A stretch of DNA of 64,000 bases from Cryptomeria japonica (GCF_030272615.1 NC_081412.1:542022335-542086334), one strand, 5' to 3'; positions 46,264-56,830 are shown, counted from the first letter of the stretch. Made by a program: numbers and translations. Notes: generated from the letters alone by a model not told the origin.

Positions 46264-46970
46264 TGTTGTTTGTAACTAGGTAAAAATGGGTTCGGATTGC
46301 CTTAAGGCAACATCCAAACCCATATAGGACTGGGTCCTATCCTAAAGGGGTAATGTGCCCCCAAGTTGGGCCCAGCCCTATACCTCCACGCCACCCTAAA
46401 TACTCCACGCCACAATAAATAAATTGGCGCCAAAAGAGGGAGGCCGACTTGGATTTAATAAAGGCTAAGGACTCATATAAATAAAGGTTAAAATGCAAAT
46501 ACAAACACATTTCAGTTATCCATGAAATCAGCGAATTAGCTCTGCAAACAAGAGGTGTGAAATCACCAAAGAAGGTTGTGCGAATTTGTCCAAGGATTGG
46601 GCGAACTTATTCAAGAGGATATAAGGCATTTTGGTGCAGTTTTGAAGCATGCAAAAGGGCAGATCTGATATATAAAGATCAGATTCAGAAAAGCAAGCTA
46701 AGTATTCTATTTGTGCAATAAGAGTGAATACATAATCTGACCTGTGGGTCTTTAATGCTGGGTTTTTCCTCCTTGGAGGTTTTCCCAGGGTATTTGTGTT
46801 TGTCTCTTGGTTCCTTGTTTCATTCTTGAATTTACTTGATTATAGTTTACTAAATTACAAATCTGATTAATAAACTAGGGCATAATCAAATGATACAAAT
46901 CTGATTAATAAACTAGGGCATGAATAAATGTTACAAATCTGATTACTGATCTAGGGCACGAATTTAAACA
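46264..46970 (+). mobile_element. 5' LTR, 707 bp
   Basis: It starts TGTTGTTTGTAACTAGG and ends GAATTTAAACA next to the PBS. It has a 38-nt hairpin at 46286-46323, the GGGTTTTTCCTCC / GGTTTTCCCAGGG motif near 46760-46790, and three ~38-bp repeats containing ACAAATCTGATTA and CTAGGGCA at its 3' end (46856-46960). Confidence 0.9.
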
Positions 46971-46982
46971 TGGTATCAGAGC
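46971..46982 (+). promoter_or_regulatory. Primer binding site
   Basis: TGGTATCAGAGC directly follows the LTR, fixing plus orientation. Confidence 0.9.
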
Positions 46983-47054
46983 TAAGGTTATACTAACCCT
47001 CAGATTTCAGTAAGCTCTTACCTTCAGGTTGTTGTTTGTCTTTTATTAAGATAA

Positions 47055-47122
47055 TGACAGGGGTGAAGTTAGAGGGCATCATCGGGTCCTCATCAAGGAG
47101 TCATTCTTTAATTCATTAAAGA
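47055..47122 (+). pseudogene. Start of gag, truncated
   Basis: ATG at 47055 opens MTGVKLEGIIGSSSRSHSLI and stops after 22 codons. Position (85 bp after the LTR) and opening suit a copia gag; no capsid or knuckle follows, so most of gag-pol has been lost. Confidence 0.5.
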
Positions 47123-48899
47123 TTGTGGAGATTCGAGTGAAGAACCAAAGAAGGAAGTAATTGATATTTCTCCTTTCAGATTTTCAGATCTCTGGAATGC
47201 AAAGTGTATACTGTGGAGTTATTACCTTATTCAGACCTTCAAAGTTGTTGATTTTCAGAATTGGTCTAAACCCTAGATTGGTATATATTTCATGATTCTT
47301 AACCCTTGATGTGATCCGATCTAATTTTAATAACGATTGAATCTTTGATGGAATGGTAGATTTATTTTGCTACTAGACGTGCAACTACTATTTTGTATTG
47401 CTAACAAAATCAGTTGTATTCCCACCAATCTTCAAACCCTAGCTGACTGTGCTAAGGCACATCAAGAGGAGATTGCGAATTATGGCTTGTGAAGATAGAC
47501 TGCAAAGTTAGTTTCTTTTGGGGATCCTTTCAGTTCCAGTGTCAGTGTTATCTAAACATCAACAGGTGTATTTTTCTTAATTCTTTATTAACCTTGTGAT
47601 GAGAGACTTTATGATAATTGAAGGTTAAGTATTCCTGTTGAATAACTTTGTCAATTTGTTTATATGGGGTTTCTTTGTCAAGTTGTAATAATAAGGGTTT
47701 CATTATCAATATTTGCTTCTTATGGGTTTGTGCTTACTTAGTTTTGTAAAACTCTTGTTGGGTTGTGTGAAAGGAAAATGATATTCTCTTTGAATTAACC
47801 CGTGTTGGGCCAATCATGTTTTGAGGTTCCCTGTGTCAGGTGTTTATCCTTGTAGGTCTACAAGCAAGTTTGTGCCTGTGTTATCCCAAGTTACCATCCT
47901 TGTATCATCCCTGTTGTATTCGAGCTCATGTCATTAAATGTTGTGACAAATGCAATTTTATTATGTGTCAGTTATCTGTTAAAATAATTGCATGACAGGT
48001 TGCTTTCAGTTAATTGGTTATGATGATGCTCTTGCCTACATAGTAGAAGTTAGAATGTATTGTTGTAAATAGCATATGTAGGAAGAGTGAAAGATGATCA
48101 AGTCAGTGGTCTCCTTCTGTGATTAGCATTGAGATCTCTTCAGGCTGAGGTAAGCATTTTACTTGTTAATTTCTTCTACTTCCACCAAAGCTGAATATAA
48201 TTAGGATCTTGTTCAGCAAAGTATGAAGATTTTGTTCTACTTGATATTTATCAATCATATGTATGTAGTCATACTATATCTTGTGATTGGGTTTCTAAGA
48301 AATCTCAATTTCAGTTGTTCAGTTTGAAAGATGATTTGGCTTATGTATTTTGCTTGCTTGAATAAGTATATAAGGATCCTTTCAGGCATGGTTATTCGGA
48401 TGGGAACTAGGTTGTATCTCAGCCTCTCGGGGTTAAAGATGAAGGTTTTCTGAAAATTCACCTTGCAGAAGGTGAAAGTAAGAGAAAAGCAAGTAGCATC
48501 TTCAGTGTTATATGATTTCTGGTTCCTTTATTGATTCTTATTTGATTAAGGATTAAGAGGGAGTCCTATCTTCAGTAAAGACTTAGTATTTAAAGAATTG
48601 ACAATCATTTGTTAAGTCTAGGGTTTTGTAAAGTTCTAACTTCCTTTCTTAAAGTATTTTGGTTTTTGATGTGATGATTTAACTCTATTCTCATCATTGG
48701 AATATAAGGAATTATAATATGTCAAGGATCTAACCAAATTATTCCAAGTCAAGTATACTTTTGATATTTAGAATAATGGATTGTAAACCTTTATGAAAAC
48801 TAACATAAAGATTGAGGATGTCTGTAGCAAAGTCTGATTTTGCAGATTCATCTGAAGACAAGCAGCTGATTGGTGGATGCCTCAGCTAATTCATGGTCA
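47123..48899 (+). other. Non-coding remains of the copia interior
   Basis: No recognisable protein over 1.8 kb. It is T-rich with intron-like texture; deletion or replacement of gag-pol is the simplest reading. Confidence 0.5.
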
Positions 48900-49059
48900 A
48901 GGTTGAAGCATGTTGTTGCTGCCAAGCGTATCTTGTTGCATTTTGAAAATCTCAAATGATTGTGAGTAGAAGACTGTAATCACCTTAGAAGGCTAACTCA
49001 GATTCTGAAGTGTCTTGGATAAGGGAAGTCACTTCAATCTCTTGTTGTAACTTGGATAC
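48900..49059 (+). pseudogene. Tail of copia RT, before the nested insertion
   Basis: KHVVAAKRILLHFEN near 48905-48950 is the copia RT/RNase H junction motif (HWVAAKR.LRYL in better copies). The sequence ends at the target site GATAC and resumes at 56517. Confidence 0.6.
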
Positions 49060-50119
49060 TGTTGACGTGTATTTTATACACAATCATACACAGAATAAAA
49101 TACCAATAGGTATCTTATCCTCTCTTGAGAAAATAGTCTCTAACTGCTGAAGATCTGCAAAAAGGATCAGTTAGATGGACTCCAAGGTTCTTTTAGTGGG
49201 GTCTCCACGTGTGGACAAGCTTTTTAGTGGTATGATGTGATTTGCTGTTTCCTCCAAGGCGTCTTACGGATTCCAAAGGCTCGAAGATTTTACTAATCTA
49301 AAAGGAACTTTCAAAAAAGCAAAAGATAGGGTTTGAGAGGTCTAATCTAGCCTAACCCTATGAATGACTTAGCGTGAATGAGATTTGGCAAGACTCAACC
49401 AACTTCAATTTTGCCATAAGATAACAACTCAATTGAAATTAGTGCGATCTTCTAAGGTAATAATGGTGTTCAATGCATCAAAGACCAAGGACACTACTAC
49501 GAAGGTACATATCCTAGATACGAAAATGCTTGAAGGTTAAGGACTCAAAATGTTTTCCAGTCGACCACGCAAGGCATTCCTACAATCAGCAAGAAGCTAG
49601 TGGTTTGGATTGCGAATCCTACCAAATATCAAATCCCACACTTAGTCTTTCAAATTAACAAACTACTTTGATTGAGCGTGATTCAAGTACATCCAACAAC
49701 CATGAAGATAACTCAAGAAATTTGCAACAAAACACCATAACTTCAATATTTTATTGATTTCCAAGTCATCATATACAACAATTGCTTGAATTTCTCTCTT
49801 CAAGACTCAATCTTGCTACAAAATAAAAATTGCTTCTAACTCTAATCTCTCTTACATCAACTATTGACTATTACTCTATTCTTCTATTATTCTATTCACT
49901 ATTACCAAATGAAATGAAAAATGGGGGTATAAATAGCATCCCCAGTTACAATGAAAGGTCCAGATTGAAAGTAAATCAACGGACAAGATCATGACACCTA
50001 AACCCTAATTAGGGTTTGTTACAAATGACCTCCTTTTTACTGAACAATATTAAATACATAGCCAAATATTAAATTTGGCACAAAAATCTAGGAGGTATCA
50101 ACCAATGAGAAATAAGATG
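49060..50119 (-). promoter_or_regulatory. 3' (R-U5-like) region with second promoter and poly(A) signal
   Basis: On the minus strand TATTTATACCCCC lies near 49922-49935 and CAATAAAATATTGAAG near 49733-49752. 62680-63600 is homologous (shared CACAGAATAAAAT, TATC(C/T)TCTCTTGA, CCCTAATTAGGGTTTGTTAC) and there the promoter is a canonical TATATAAAG. This fits an LTR R-U5 tail of 0.7-0.9 kb. Confidence 0.6.
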
Positions 50120-53100
50120 TCATATCATCTGTAACAACCTTTCATCTAGAATCTTATTCCCTTTCCAATTCTCTTTCTTAGCATATGCAATGAATTTTGT
50201 TACGATTCCTTCGATTTCTGTGATTGGAATCTCGGGAAGATTCTTGATACTCTCTTCTAAGTGGATGACCTGATCAAATGCATCTAGAAGAGCTGCGTCC
50301 CAAGTAGGTTCAAGTTCCTTTGTTCTATCAATCAGGAGCATGGTGGCGTACATCTGATCATACTGCTCATCTGTAACATCTGCGTCCTTGCGAAAGATGA
50401 TCTTGATTCTATCCTCAAATTCTTGTATATCCACATCTGTCTCGACCTCGATCCTTCTGCCAAGAATGGTACGAAGTACCTCAAATACTCTGTCCTGGAT
50501 CGGATTGATCACCTCCTCAACTTGGCCACATCTAACACTGATGTCCTCGAAGAGAACACTCTTTATATGGAGTAAGGTTGACCACTGAAACAAACTGTGA
50601 GAATCACCTTCTAAGATCCTCTCCTGCGTTAAAATTCTTCTGGATGTGTGTCTTATTACTTTCAAGACAGGGATGACAACGTCCTTGGTATGGGCAAATG
50701 CAGCTACTGTTGCCATCAATCTGTGGATAATTTCAAGAACTTGGATAGCCTGATGAATGATCTTCGACATCCTTGTAACAAACTCTATGGCCATTGTATG
50801 AGATCTATCCATCCAACTACATGTACGCTGGACCAGGTTCCTGAATCTTTCTGCTTCATTGATCGATTGAAGGGGCAATGCCTGCACTGGTGATCTAACT
50901 GGATCCTGACGTCCCAAAGGTTCATTGATGTGACTGAAATAAGTCCTCCATGCACCGATCTCTCTCTCAAGCTTTCTATTCTTTTCTACTTCTTCTCTAA
51001 GCTTGTCCTTCAATGCCTCAAATGTGTCGGTGGCATCATCTAAAGTCTGCTCTGCTGTGGATGGTCCTAACTCAATAGTCTGTATATGATAGTCTTCTGC
51101 TAGGATCTCACCCTCATATTTGTCTGCTGCCGGTGTAGCTATCTGCAGTTTTCTAGATCCAGTCTCATCTCGAATCATCTTGGACATCTTTGTAGCTTTC
51201 TTCTTCTCTGTTGTCATATGTGAACGTCCAACAAGGCTCTCTAAATCAATTGCACTGTCCTCGTCCTCAATTACGATCACCTTAGTCAATCTTTCCTTCA
51301 ACCAATCTGGGATATTCAATCTCGTCTCTTGAACTTGAATTTCTTTATGTACTATTTCTTCTTGTCTGGGAGGAGATGTTACTTCATTATCTTCTTCTAA
51401 ATCATAGTCTTGGAGAGATCCATCTGACGAAACATGCTGTGCCTGTCCTTCCTCCTGTCTGTCATTCTGTACCATCGACTCCATGGACTCTTCCACTCGA
51501 ACTGTTCTATCTTCTGGTCTGGAAGAAGTACCTGGTGTTTGATCTTTGTTGGCACCTAACTTTTTCTTGGAAGGCTCTTTCTTTTCTGATCTTTCCTTTC
51601 TCTTCGAACCTCTCGAATGGAGATTGCCCTCACTGGCACATCGAAGGTTACCTTCACCTGAATTCCTAGGATTAGGATTGCCTTCACTAACACTTGCTCC
51701 ACCTTCGGCTGGTTTCTCTTCCAAAGTAAAAGACATAGCTATGCCTTGTTCTCTCAATTTCTGATGCTGAACGTCTACCCATCTGCGAGTACAAGACAAG
51801 ACTGGTGCCATCAAATCATCTAAATCCACGGCCTCGGGCTCATTCCAATTCAAACTTATTGTTTTGCTTTCTCTATCATATGAAGACTGGATGAGCCTGC
51901 CATTGTCCTGAGCTTGGTCGGCCACTCTGTAAATCCTGCATTTCCTGATGAAATCCAAAGGCAATCTAGAATGTATCTTACGTTTCACTTCAAGATCATC
52001 TAGGAGGTTCATCATAAAATCTTCAATTTGGTGCTCATGTCTAAATCTTCTACCGACCGTCTCCTCTAAATGTCCATGGGGATCAAAACTATTCCTCCAA
52101 GCAAAAGATGAAAAAGAATACAAGGCTAACTCCTTCTCTGCGTCATCCATGGCTAAGACATTAGGACATACCTCAACTGAATTACCCAAAATAATAGGTA
52201 CCTGAACTCCATTCTGATGTCTGTGTCTGAATGCCTTTACATATGCTGCCAACTGCCTTGTTACTTCAAGTAACACAATTCTGTCTGTCGGGTACCTCGG
52301 CAACATGTACGGAGGTAAAGGACATCCATGCACTCTAATGTAAGTGAACTTGGGAAACTGAATGAACCAAGCACCATACCTCTTGATGAATTCCTGGGCA
52401 TCCTGAGATAATCTGTTGTGAATTCCACCTTGCAACGTCCTTGTGATGTTCATCATGAAAGTATCATTGACTAACTTGTAGTTCTTCCCTGGCGGATGAT
52501 GCAAGTAGGTATAGGATTCACAAGCTCTGACCTCGCCGGGTCCTCTTCCAATCACTCCTCTGTGAGGTAGTCCTGCGTACTCAACACTCCTGATTAAGGC
52601 ATAGATGACGTATGAACTCATGTGGAAGGACTTAGTAGCCCTGAGTCTTCTCAACTGTACGTCTAAGCAATGGCTAATTATTCTAGCCCAATGTATCGTA
52701 CCCTTTCCTTGAACAATCACCTGGATGAAGTAAAACATCCATTTCTCAAAATAGAAGGCATGAGGTGCTCCTGTAACTCTGTTGAGCATGGTAATCAAAT
52801 CTCTGTACTCCTCTTGGAAATCAATCCTGTGAGGTGTGTTCGGTACTTTGCTCAGACGGGGACGACTCTTGAGTAGCCAGTTCTTGTTGATTATGCTTAG
52901 GCAAGCATTTGGATCATCATCGTACACTGATCTGGCTCCCTCAATGCTCTTATATATCATGTCCCTGTGCTCTGGAAGATGGAAGGCCTCACTTATGGCT
53001 TCCTCTGAAAGGTACGCCAAAGTGTTTCCCTCATTGGACACAATTGTCCTGGACTGTGGATTGTAATGACGGGCACACTCGATCATCAACTCGTGGCACT

Positions 53101-53341
53101 GAATAGCTGGAGGAAAGCCGGCCGCCTTGATGATGCCACTCTCTATTATTCTCCGGGCGACAGGTGATGGCTTGCCGATGTAAGGGACCTCTCGGAACTT
53201 CTTCGTGCTAAAGTTCCCCAAGTTTGTATCTCCAATGTTGCTCCACTTAGACACGATCTTGGTCTCCACTTCTTCGGTCTTCTGATCTTCTTTCATGAGA
53301 GCCGAGCCGCTGGTGGATGCTCCCGCCTTTGGGGTCGCCAT
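50120..53341 (-). CDS. Uninterrupted 1,073-residue protein of unknown function
   Basis: The start MATPKAGASTSGSA at 53341 is preferred because an acceptor (TTGTGTAG) ends two bases before the ATG; the longer open frame begins at 53380 inside the presumed intron. Residues ~30-530 look globular (KPSPVARRIIESGI, EAFHLPEHRDMIY, WMFYFIQVIVQGKGTIHW, PPYMLPRYPTDRIVLLEV). About 550-575 has SEGN repeats and 578-600 a Lys/Arg cluster (possible nuclear signal). About 610-690 is acidic and Gln/Glu-rich, 770-802 a likely coiled coil (FEALKDKLREEVEKNRKLER), and the C-terminus is helical. There is no zinc knuckle, protease, RT or DDE motif. The N-terminal half weakly recalls the plant putative-transposon-protein domain (PF20167), which is only an impression. 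Being open over 3.2 kb suggests recent function or recent arrival. Confidence 0.75.
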   Translation of the reverse strand: MATPKAGASTSGSALMKEDQKTEEVETKIVSKWSNIGDTNLGNFSTKKFREVPYIGKPSPVARRIIESGIIKAAGFPPAIQCHELMIECARHYNPQSRTIVSNEGNTLAYLSEEAISEAFHLPEHRDMIYKSIEGARSVYDDDPNACLSIINKNWLLKSRPRLSKVPNTPHRIDFQEEYRDLITMLNRVTGAPHAFYFEKWMFYFIQVIVQGKGTIHWARIISHCLDVQLRRLRATKSFHMSSYVIYALIRSVEYAGLPHRGVIGRGPGEVRACESYTYLHHPPGKNYKLVNDTFMMNITRTLQGGIHNRLSQDAQEFIKRYGAWFIQFPKFTYIRVHGCPLPPYMLPRYPTDRIVLLEVTRQLAAYVKAFRHRHQNGVQVPIILGNSVEVCPNVLAMDDAEKELALYSFSSFAWRNSFDPHGHLEETVGRRFRHEHQIEDFMMNLLDDLEVKRKIHSRLPLDFIRKCRIYRVADQAQDNGRLIQSSYDRESKTISLNWNEPEAVDLDDLMAPVLSCTRRWVDVQHQKLREQGIAMSFTLEEKPAEGGASVSEGNPNPRNSGEGNLRCASEGNLHSRGSKRKERSEKKEPSKKKLGANKDQTPGTSSRPEDRTVRVEESMESMVQNDRQEEGQAQHVSSDGSLQDYDLEEDNEVTSPPRQEEIVHKEIQVQETRLNIPDWLKERLTKVIVIEDEDSAIDLESLVGRSHMTTEKKKATKMSKMIRDETGSRKLQIATPAADKYEGEILAEDYHIQTIELGPSTAEQTLDDATDTFEALKDKLREEVEKNRKLEREIGAWRTYFSHINEPLGRQDPVRSPVQALPLQSINEAERFRNLVQRTCSWMDRSHTMAIEFVTRMSKIIHQAIQVLEIIHRLMATVAAFAHTKDVVIPVLKVIRHTSRRILTQERILEGDSHSLFQWSTLLHIKSVLFEDISVRCGQVEEVINPIQDRVFEVLRTILGRRIEVETDVDIQEFEDRIKIIFRKDADVTDEQYDQMYATMLLIDRTKELEPTWDAALLDAFDQVIHLEESIKNLPEIPITEIEGIVTKFIAYAKKENWKGNKILDERLLQMI

Positions 53342-53343
53342 AC

Positions 53344-53546
53344 CTACACAACATTTCATTATAAGAAATAGATTTTGCAATAAATAATGTAAATAAGAGA
53401 GATAAAATTTTAGGAAACCTCATGATAAGTCTCTAGAGTTATCATTTCCTAAAATAAACGATTGAGCTGAGAAATTCAAAATTCAAAACTTGAAAATTTG
53501 AAATATGACGATGAATGAATAAAGCAATAATAATTAAATCGCCATA
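53344..53546 (-). other. Probable intron in the 5' leader
   Basis: On the minus strand CTATTGAG|GTATGG (donor at 53546) and TTGTGTAG|GTATGGCG (acceptor at 53344) bracket 203 nt, very AT-rich, as plant introns are. The sequence after the donor, GTATGGCGA, copies the exon text after the acceptor, GTATGGCGAC, so a decoy ATG is removed by splicing. Confidence 0.5.
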
Positions 53547-53949
53547 CCTCAATAGAGAGCTAACTCTAGAATGCAAAAACAAAATTCGCCTAGGCAAAAC
53601 TTGAGGTATAAGATAATCTTCAATATGATCTCCTCAAAATTGACTTCGCCACCTCTGGAGAGAACGTGATCTTCAAGTATTGCCTTAGACGTGGTCTTAA
53701 ATGATCTTCAAATTCGCCTTTGGCGTGGTCTTAGATGGATCTCCAAGTTCGCCCTTGGTGTGGTCTTCAAATTCGTACCACCTTTTGATAACTAAGCGCC
53801 ACCCTTGGATGAATGAAACTCGCACCACCTTTGGTCTTCAACGCAATTCGCACTCCACACTTAATGATATACTTCGCATCACCTTCGCTTCTTCCTCAAG
53901 ATCGCATGTGAAGGATAAAAATAATGATGTGAAAATGAACATTTCACTC

Positions 53950-53966
53950 CCCTTATAAATAGCGCG
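53950..53966 (-). promoter_or_regulatory. TATA-like promoter for the 1,073-residue ORF
   Basis: The minus strand reads GCTATTTATAAGGGGAGTG, about 610 bp before the ATG. It matches the site after array 1 (CTATAAAGGAGAAG) and the following TTCATT text. The plus strand also reads TTATAAATAG, so orientation rests on the homology with array 1. Confidence 0.5.
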
Positions 53967-54286
53967 TTCATCCTTTCACCCCTTAGGCCGACTTGACAAA
54001 TAAAACCATTTTTTAAATGATTTGCAATAAAATAAGAAGGCCGACCTCCTTAAATGAGCGCTTCAAATTGATTTTATATTAATTAATTAATTAATTATTA
54101 ATGCCTTGCGTTTTTTAAATGAGAATTTCGATTTTTAATAAAGGCAAAAAATAATTAATAAAAGATAACGCCATATTAAATGCTAAATAAAAATGGATTT
54201 TCAATTTTTTAAATCGATTTAGCATTTAAGGAAAATTTGAATTGTTTAATTTGGCGCCAAAACTGGAAAACAAAGGGACGTACCTC

Positions 54287-56073
54287 ATCGCTCTGGTCCC
54301 TTGGAGAGGGACAGGAGCGATTTACCATTTTTGTCTTGACTTTTGCATTTCTTACGTCCAACTCCTTTATCTCCACGTTGAAAATCAATCATCTTGATGG
54401 TCCTTCGAATTTGATCGCCTTGTGTGCGCATATGGGTGTCCTTTAAGTGCATATCGCCCTGGTCCTTGTCCAAAGGACAGGAGCGATCTTCTAATTTCCA
54501 CGTTCAATATGCATCTTCTATCTTCGATCTTCATTGTAGGGCGAACAACACCTATGCTTGTTCCTTTTGCGTTTGTTTCATTTGTTTGCACGAAGTGTTT
54601 GGACGCTTTGAGGGATCATCGCCCTTGTCCCTTAGAGAGGGACAGGAGCGATCCACGTTTTCTCCTTAACCTTGGCAATTTTAAACTTCAATCTTCTTTG
54701 CAATGTCTTCCAAACGATGTCCCTTGCCTCGCTTATCCTCGCCTAACTTTGATCGTGAAGGAATATGCGTGCTTTTGATGATATCGCCCTGGTCCTTGTC
54801 CAAAGGACAGGAGCGATGTGAGGCTTTTACATTATTTGGCGATGTTTGGACGTTCAATACTCTTGCGAATTATCTTCAAACGATGCCTTGGACCATATGC
54901 TATCTTATGACGTCTTGACTTAGCTTGAACTTGAAGCAAAACAAGGAATCCAAAGCAAATCGCCCTGGTCCCTTGGAGAGGGACAGGAGCGATATAGTCT
55001 CCATGCTCAAAATGATGATCATTTCACGTTCAAAACTCTTGTATATCATCTTTTTATCATACCATGGACCCTCTAAAACATTGCAATGTCTTGTCCTTAC
55101 GTAAATTTTGCATGAAATGGCCAATGCATCTAACATCGCCCTGGTCCCTTCCTGAAGGACAGGAGCGATCTATGTTATAGGGTGTCAATCTCTTCATTTT
55201 AACGTCCTTTGAGCGTTTGCGCATGATGAAGACGCCTTGAAGTGTCCCTCGCCACCTTGTCTTGACTTGTGGCGACCTTGAACTTTGGAGGAACGACCTT
55301 GAACTTGCGTAGGGAGTATTATCACCATTGTATCGCCCTGGTCCCTTGGAGAGGGACAGGAGCGATCCTTCCCTTGTGGCCACTATCTCACTTTGCCAGG
55401 TTCCAAATTTATATTCAACGGACTCGTCCCTCTTCACTCTATTCGTCCATGCCTTGACATCATCTGTAACTTTGCAAGAAAAGCAATTATATCAAAAATC
55501 GCTCTGGTCCCTTCCTGAGGGACAGGAGCGAACTAGGCATTTAACACTGTTATGGACGTCCCAAAAATCTTCAATTTATATTCAACGCATTTATCTCATG
55601 TCTTTCCTTGTTTTTGAACGTAAACTTGCCTTGACCTTTGTCTGGATTTTGCATAATGAAGGAAATCGCTCTGGTCCCTGGGAGAGGGACGAGAGCTACA
55701 AGGTACCTCGCCCTGGTCCCTTGGAGAGGGACAGGAGCGATTTAGTCAATATAGGTCATTCTCCTTCGTTTTTGCATCTCAAATTATATTCATTTGGCAA
55801 AGCATCTTCCTTCGGACCCTTTCAAATTGTTAAGTTTTCAAAATCTTGCAAGGACAAGGCGAAATTTGAATTGTAGCTCTGGTCCTTCACTGAGGGACAG
55901 GAGCGATTTTCCTCCTGGAGGCATTTCTGTGCTCATGAAAATCTTCAATTTATATTCAATGGAAAGATCTCGCCGTTCTCCATCACTTCCAACTTGAAAT
56001 TTGTCTGGACTCTGCAGGGATGATGAAATATTTGAAAATGAGCTCCCGTCCTTCATTGAGGGACAGGAGCGAT
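54287..56073 (-). repeat. Hairpin array 2: twelve 34-35-nt imperfect palindromes, ~166-bp phase
   Basis: Copies start (plus coordinates) at 54287, 54453, 54618, 54783, 54959, 55135, 55332, 55498, 55665, 55707, 55873 and 56040. The consensus is ATCGCTC, TG, then an inner stem GTCCCT...AGGGAC, then AG, GAGCGAT; outer and inner arms both pair. Inner-stem variants such as GTCCTT...AAGGAC keep pairing. The ~131-bp spacers are diverged, sharing only short words (TTCAAT, CTTGAC). ORFs through the array are a by-product of the 165-bp period. Confidence 0.92.
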
Positions 56074-56464
56074 TTTGCTCCTACAGGCCAAAATAACATG
56101 ATTTTTCACATTTTAACACTTCACGAGGCGAAAACAAATCAATAGAGATGCCTAGGATCAAAAATTAAAAAGGTCAAAATTTGATCAAAATATTCAATCG
56201 GACAAAAATTCACATTGACTGTCAACACTTAGACAAATTCAAGCTCTGCATTAACATTCCAATTGAAAATTAGACCATTTTGGCGAATTCATTGCATTCA
56301 AAATTTGCATTCTAGAAAAGGAAGCTCAAAAGCTCTCAAAAACGACTGGATTTTGGCTTGAAAGGACAAAATTTAAAACCCTAAGGCTTGACCCTAAATC
56401 CAGACGACCAACTGACTAACAAAACCCTAAAAAAACGAAAGCAAAAGCGAGTGAAAAACAAGCA

Positions 56465-56516
56465 AAAAGAGGGGGTCCCCATTTGCGATGGGGCGATGTG
56501 TGAAATGGTCACAACA
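56465..56516 (-). repeat. 5' terminus of the 7.46-kb unit with terminal hairpin
   Basis: CCCCATTTGCGATGGGG (56477-56493) forms a 6-bp stem beside GGGGGTCCCC. In the copy at 36684 the same site is CCCCATTGCGAATGGGG, with a 7-bp stem. The terminus ends ACAACA at 56516. Confidence 0.8.
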
Positions 56517-56830
56517 GATACCCTATGATCTGTTAGGACTACAACAAACAGTCCTCAGTCACACTGAGTACTCCTGAAGCTGAATTCATTGGAGCATGAA
56601 CTGTATCAAGGAAATTGTGTGGTTTTTCAAATTCTTGTTGAATGGTTTCTTATAATTATTTATTATCAGAGTCATATAGAGATACCTGAAAATTCAGTGT
56701 CTTATGGTAGGATAATCTTGTGTTGCAAATGTTCTCACCAAGTCTTTTGAAGCTTGAGTACTTCAGAAGATAGACTTGGAGCTGTGGAGAACACCGCCTT
56801 GATTGAGGAGTCTCAACTTTAGTGATGCAT
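56517..56830 (+). pseudogene. First copia RNase H, deleted, resuming after the nested unit
   Basis: QSSVTLSTPEAEFIGA near 56547-56594 is followed, after loss of the middle, by a C-terminal VENTALIEESQL near 56780-56819. The parent copy at 57533-57979 has VENGTLIERELQ at the same place. An in-frame TGA follows EFIGA. Confidence 0.7.

Larger units (their letters stand above)
49060..56516 (-). mobile_element. 7,457-bp LTR-like unit with one long ORF, TSD GATAC
   Basis: The ends on the minus strand are TGTTGTGACC...CGTCAACA; GATAC occurs at 49055-49059 and 56517-56521. From the 5' side it has a terminal hairpin, 12 phased hairpins (54287-56073), a TATA-like site (~53957), a leader with a probable intron, a 1,073-codon ORF, a second TATA-like site (~49931) and an AATAAA signal (~49745). 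No RT, integrase, PBS, PPT or internal copy of the ends was found. A very long solo LTR or a non-autonomous element both fit. Confidence 0.8.

Noticed and set aside
50388-53106. Plus-strand ORFs of 60-97 codons opposite the 1,073-residue gene
   Set aside because: Antisense shadows of the long minus-strand frame, no motifs.
54422-55876. ORFs of 118 and 182 codons containing repeated GPLERDRSDP-like peptides
   Set aside because: They are in-frame readings of the 165-bp hairpin array (165 is a multiple of 3); start codons and spacers are not conserved.
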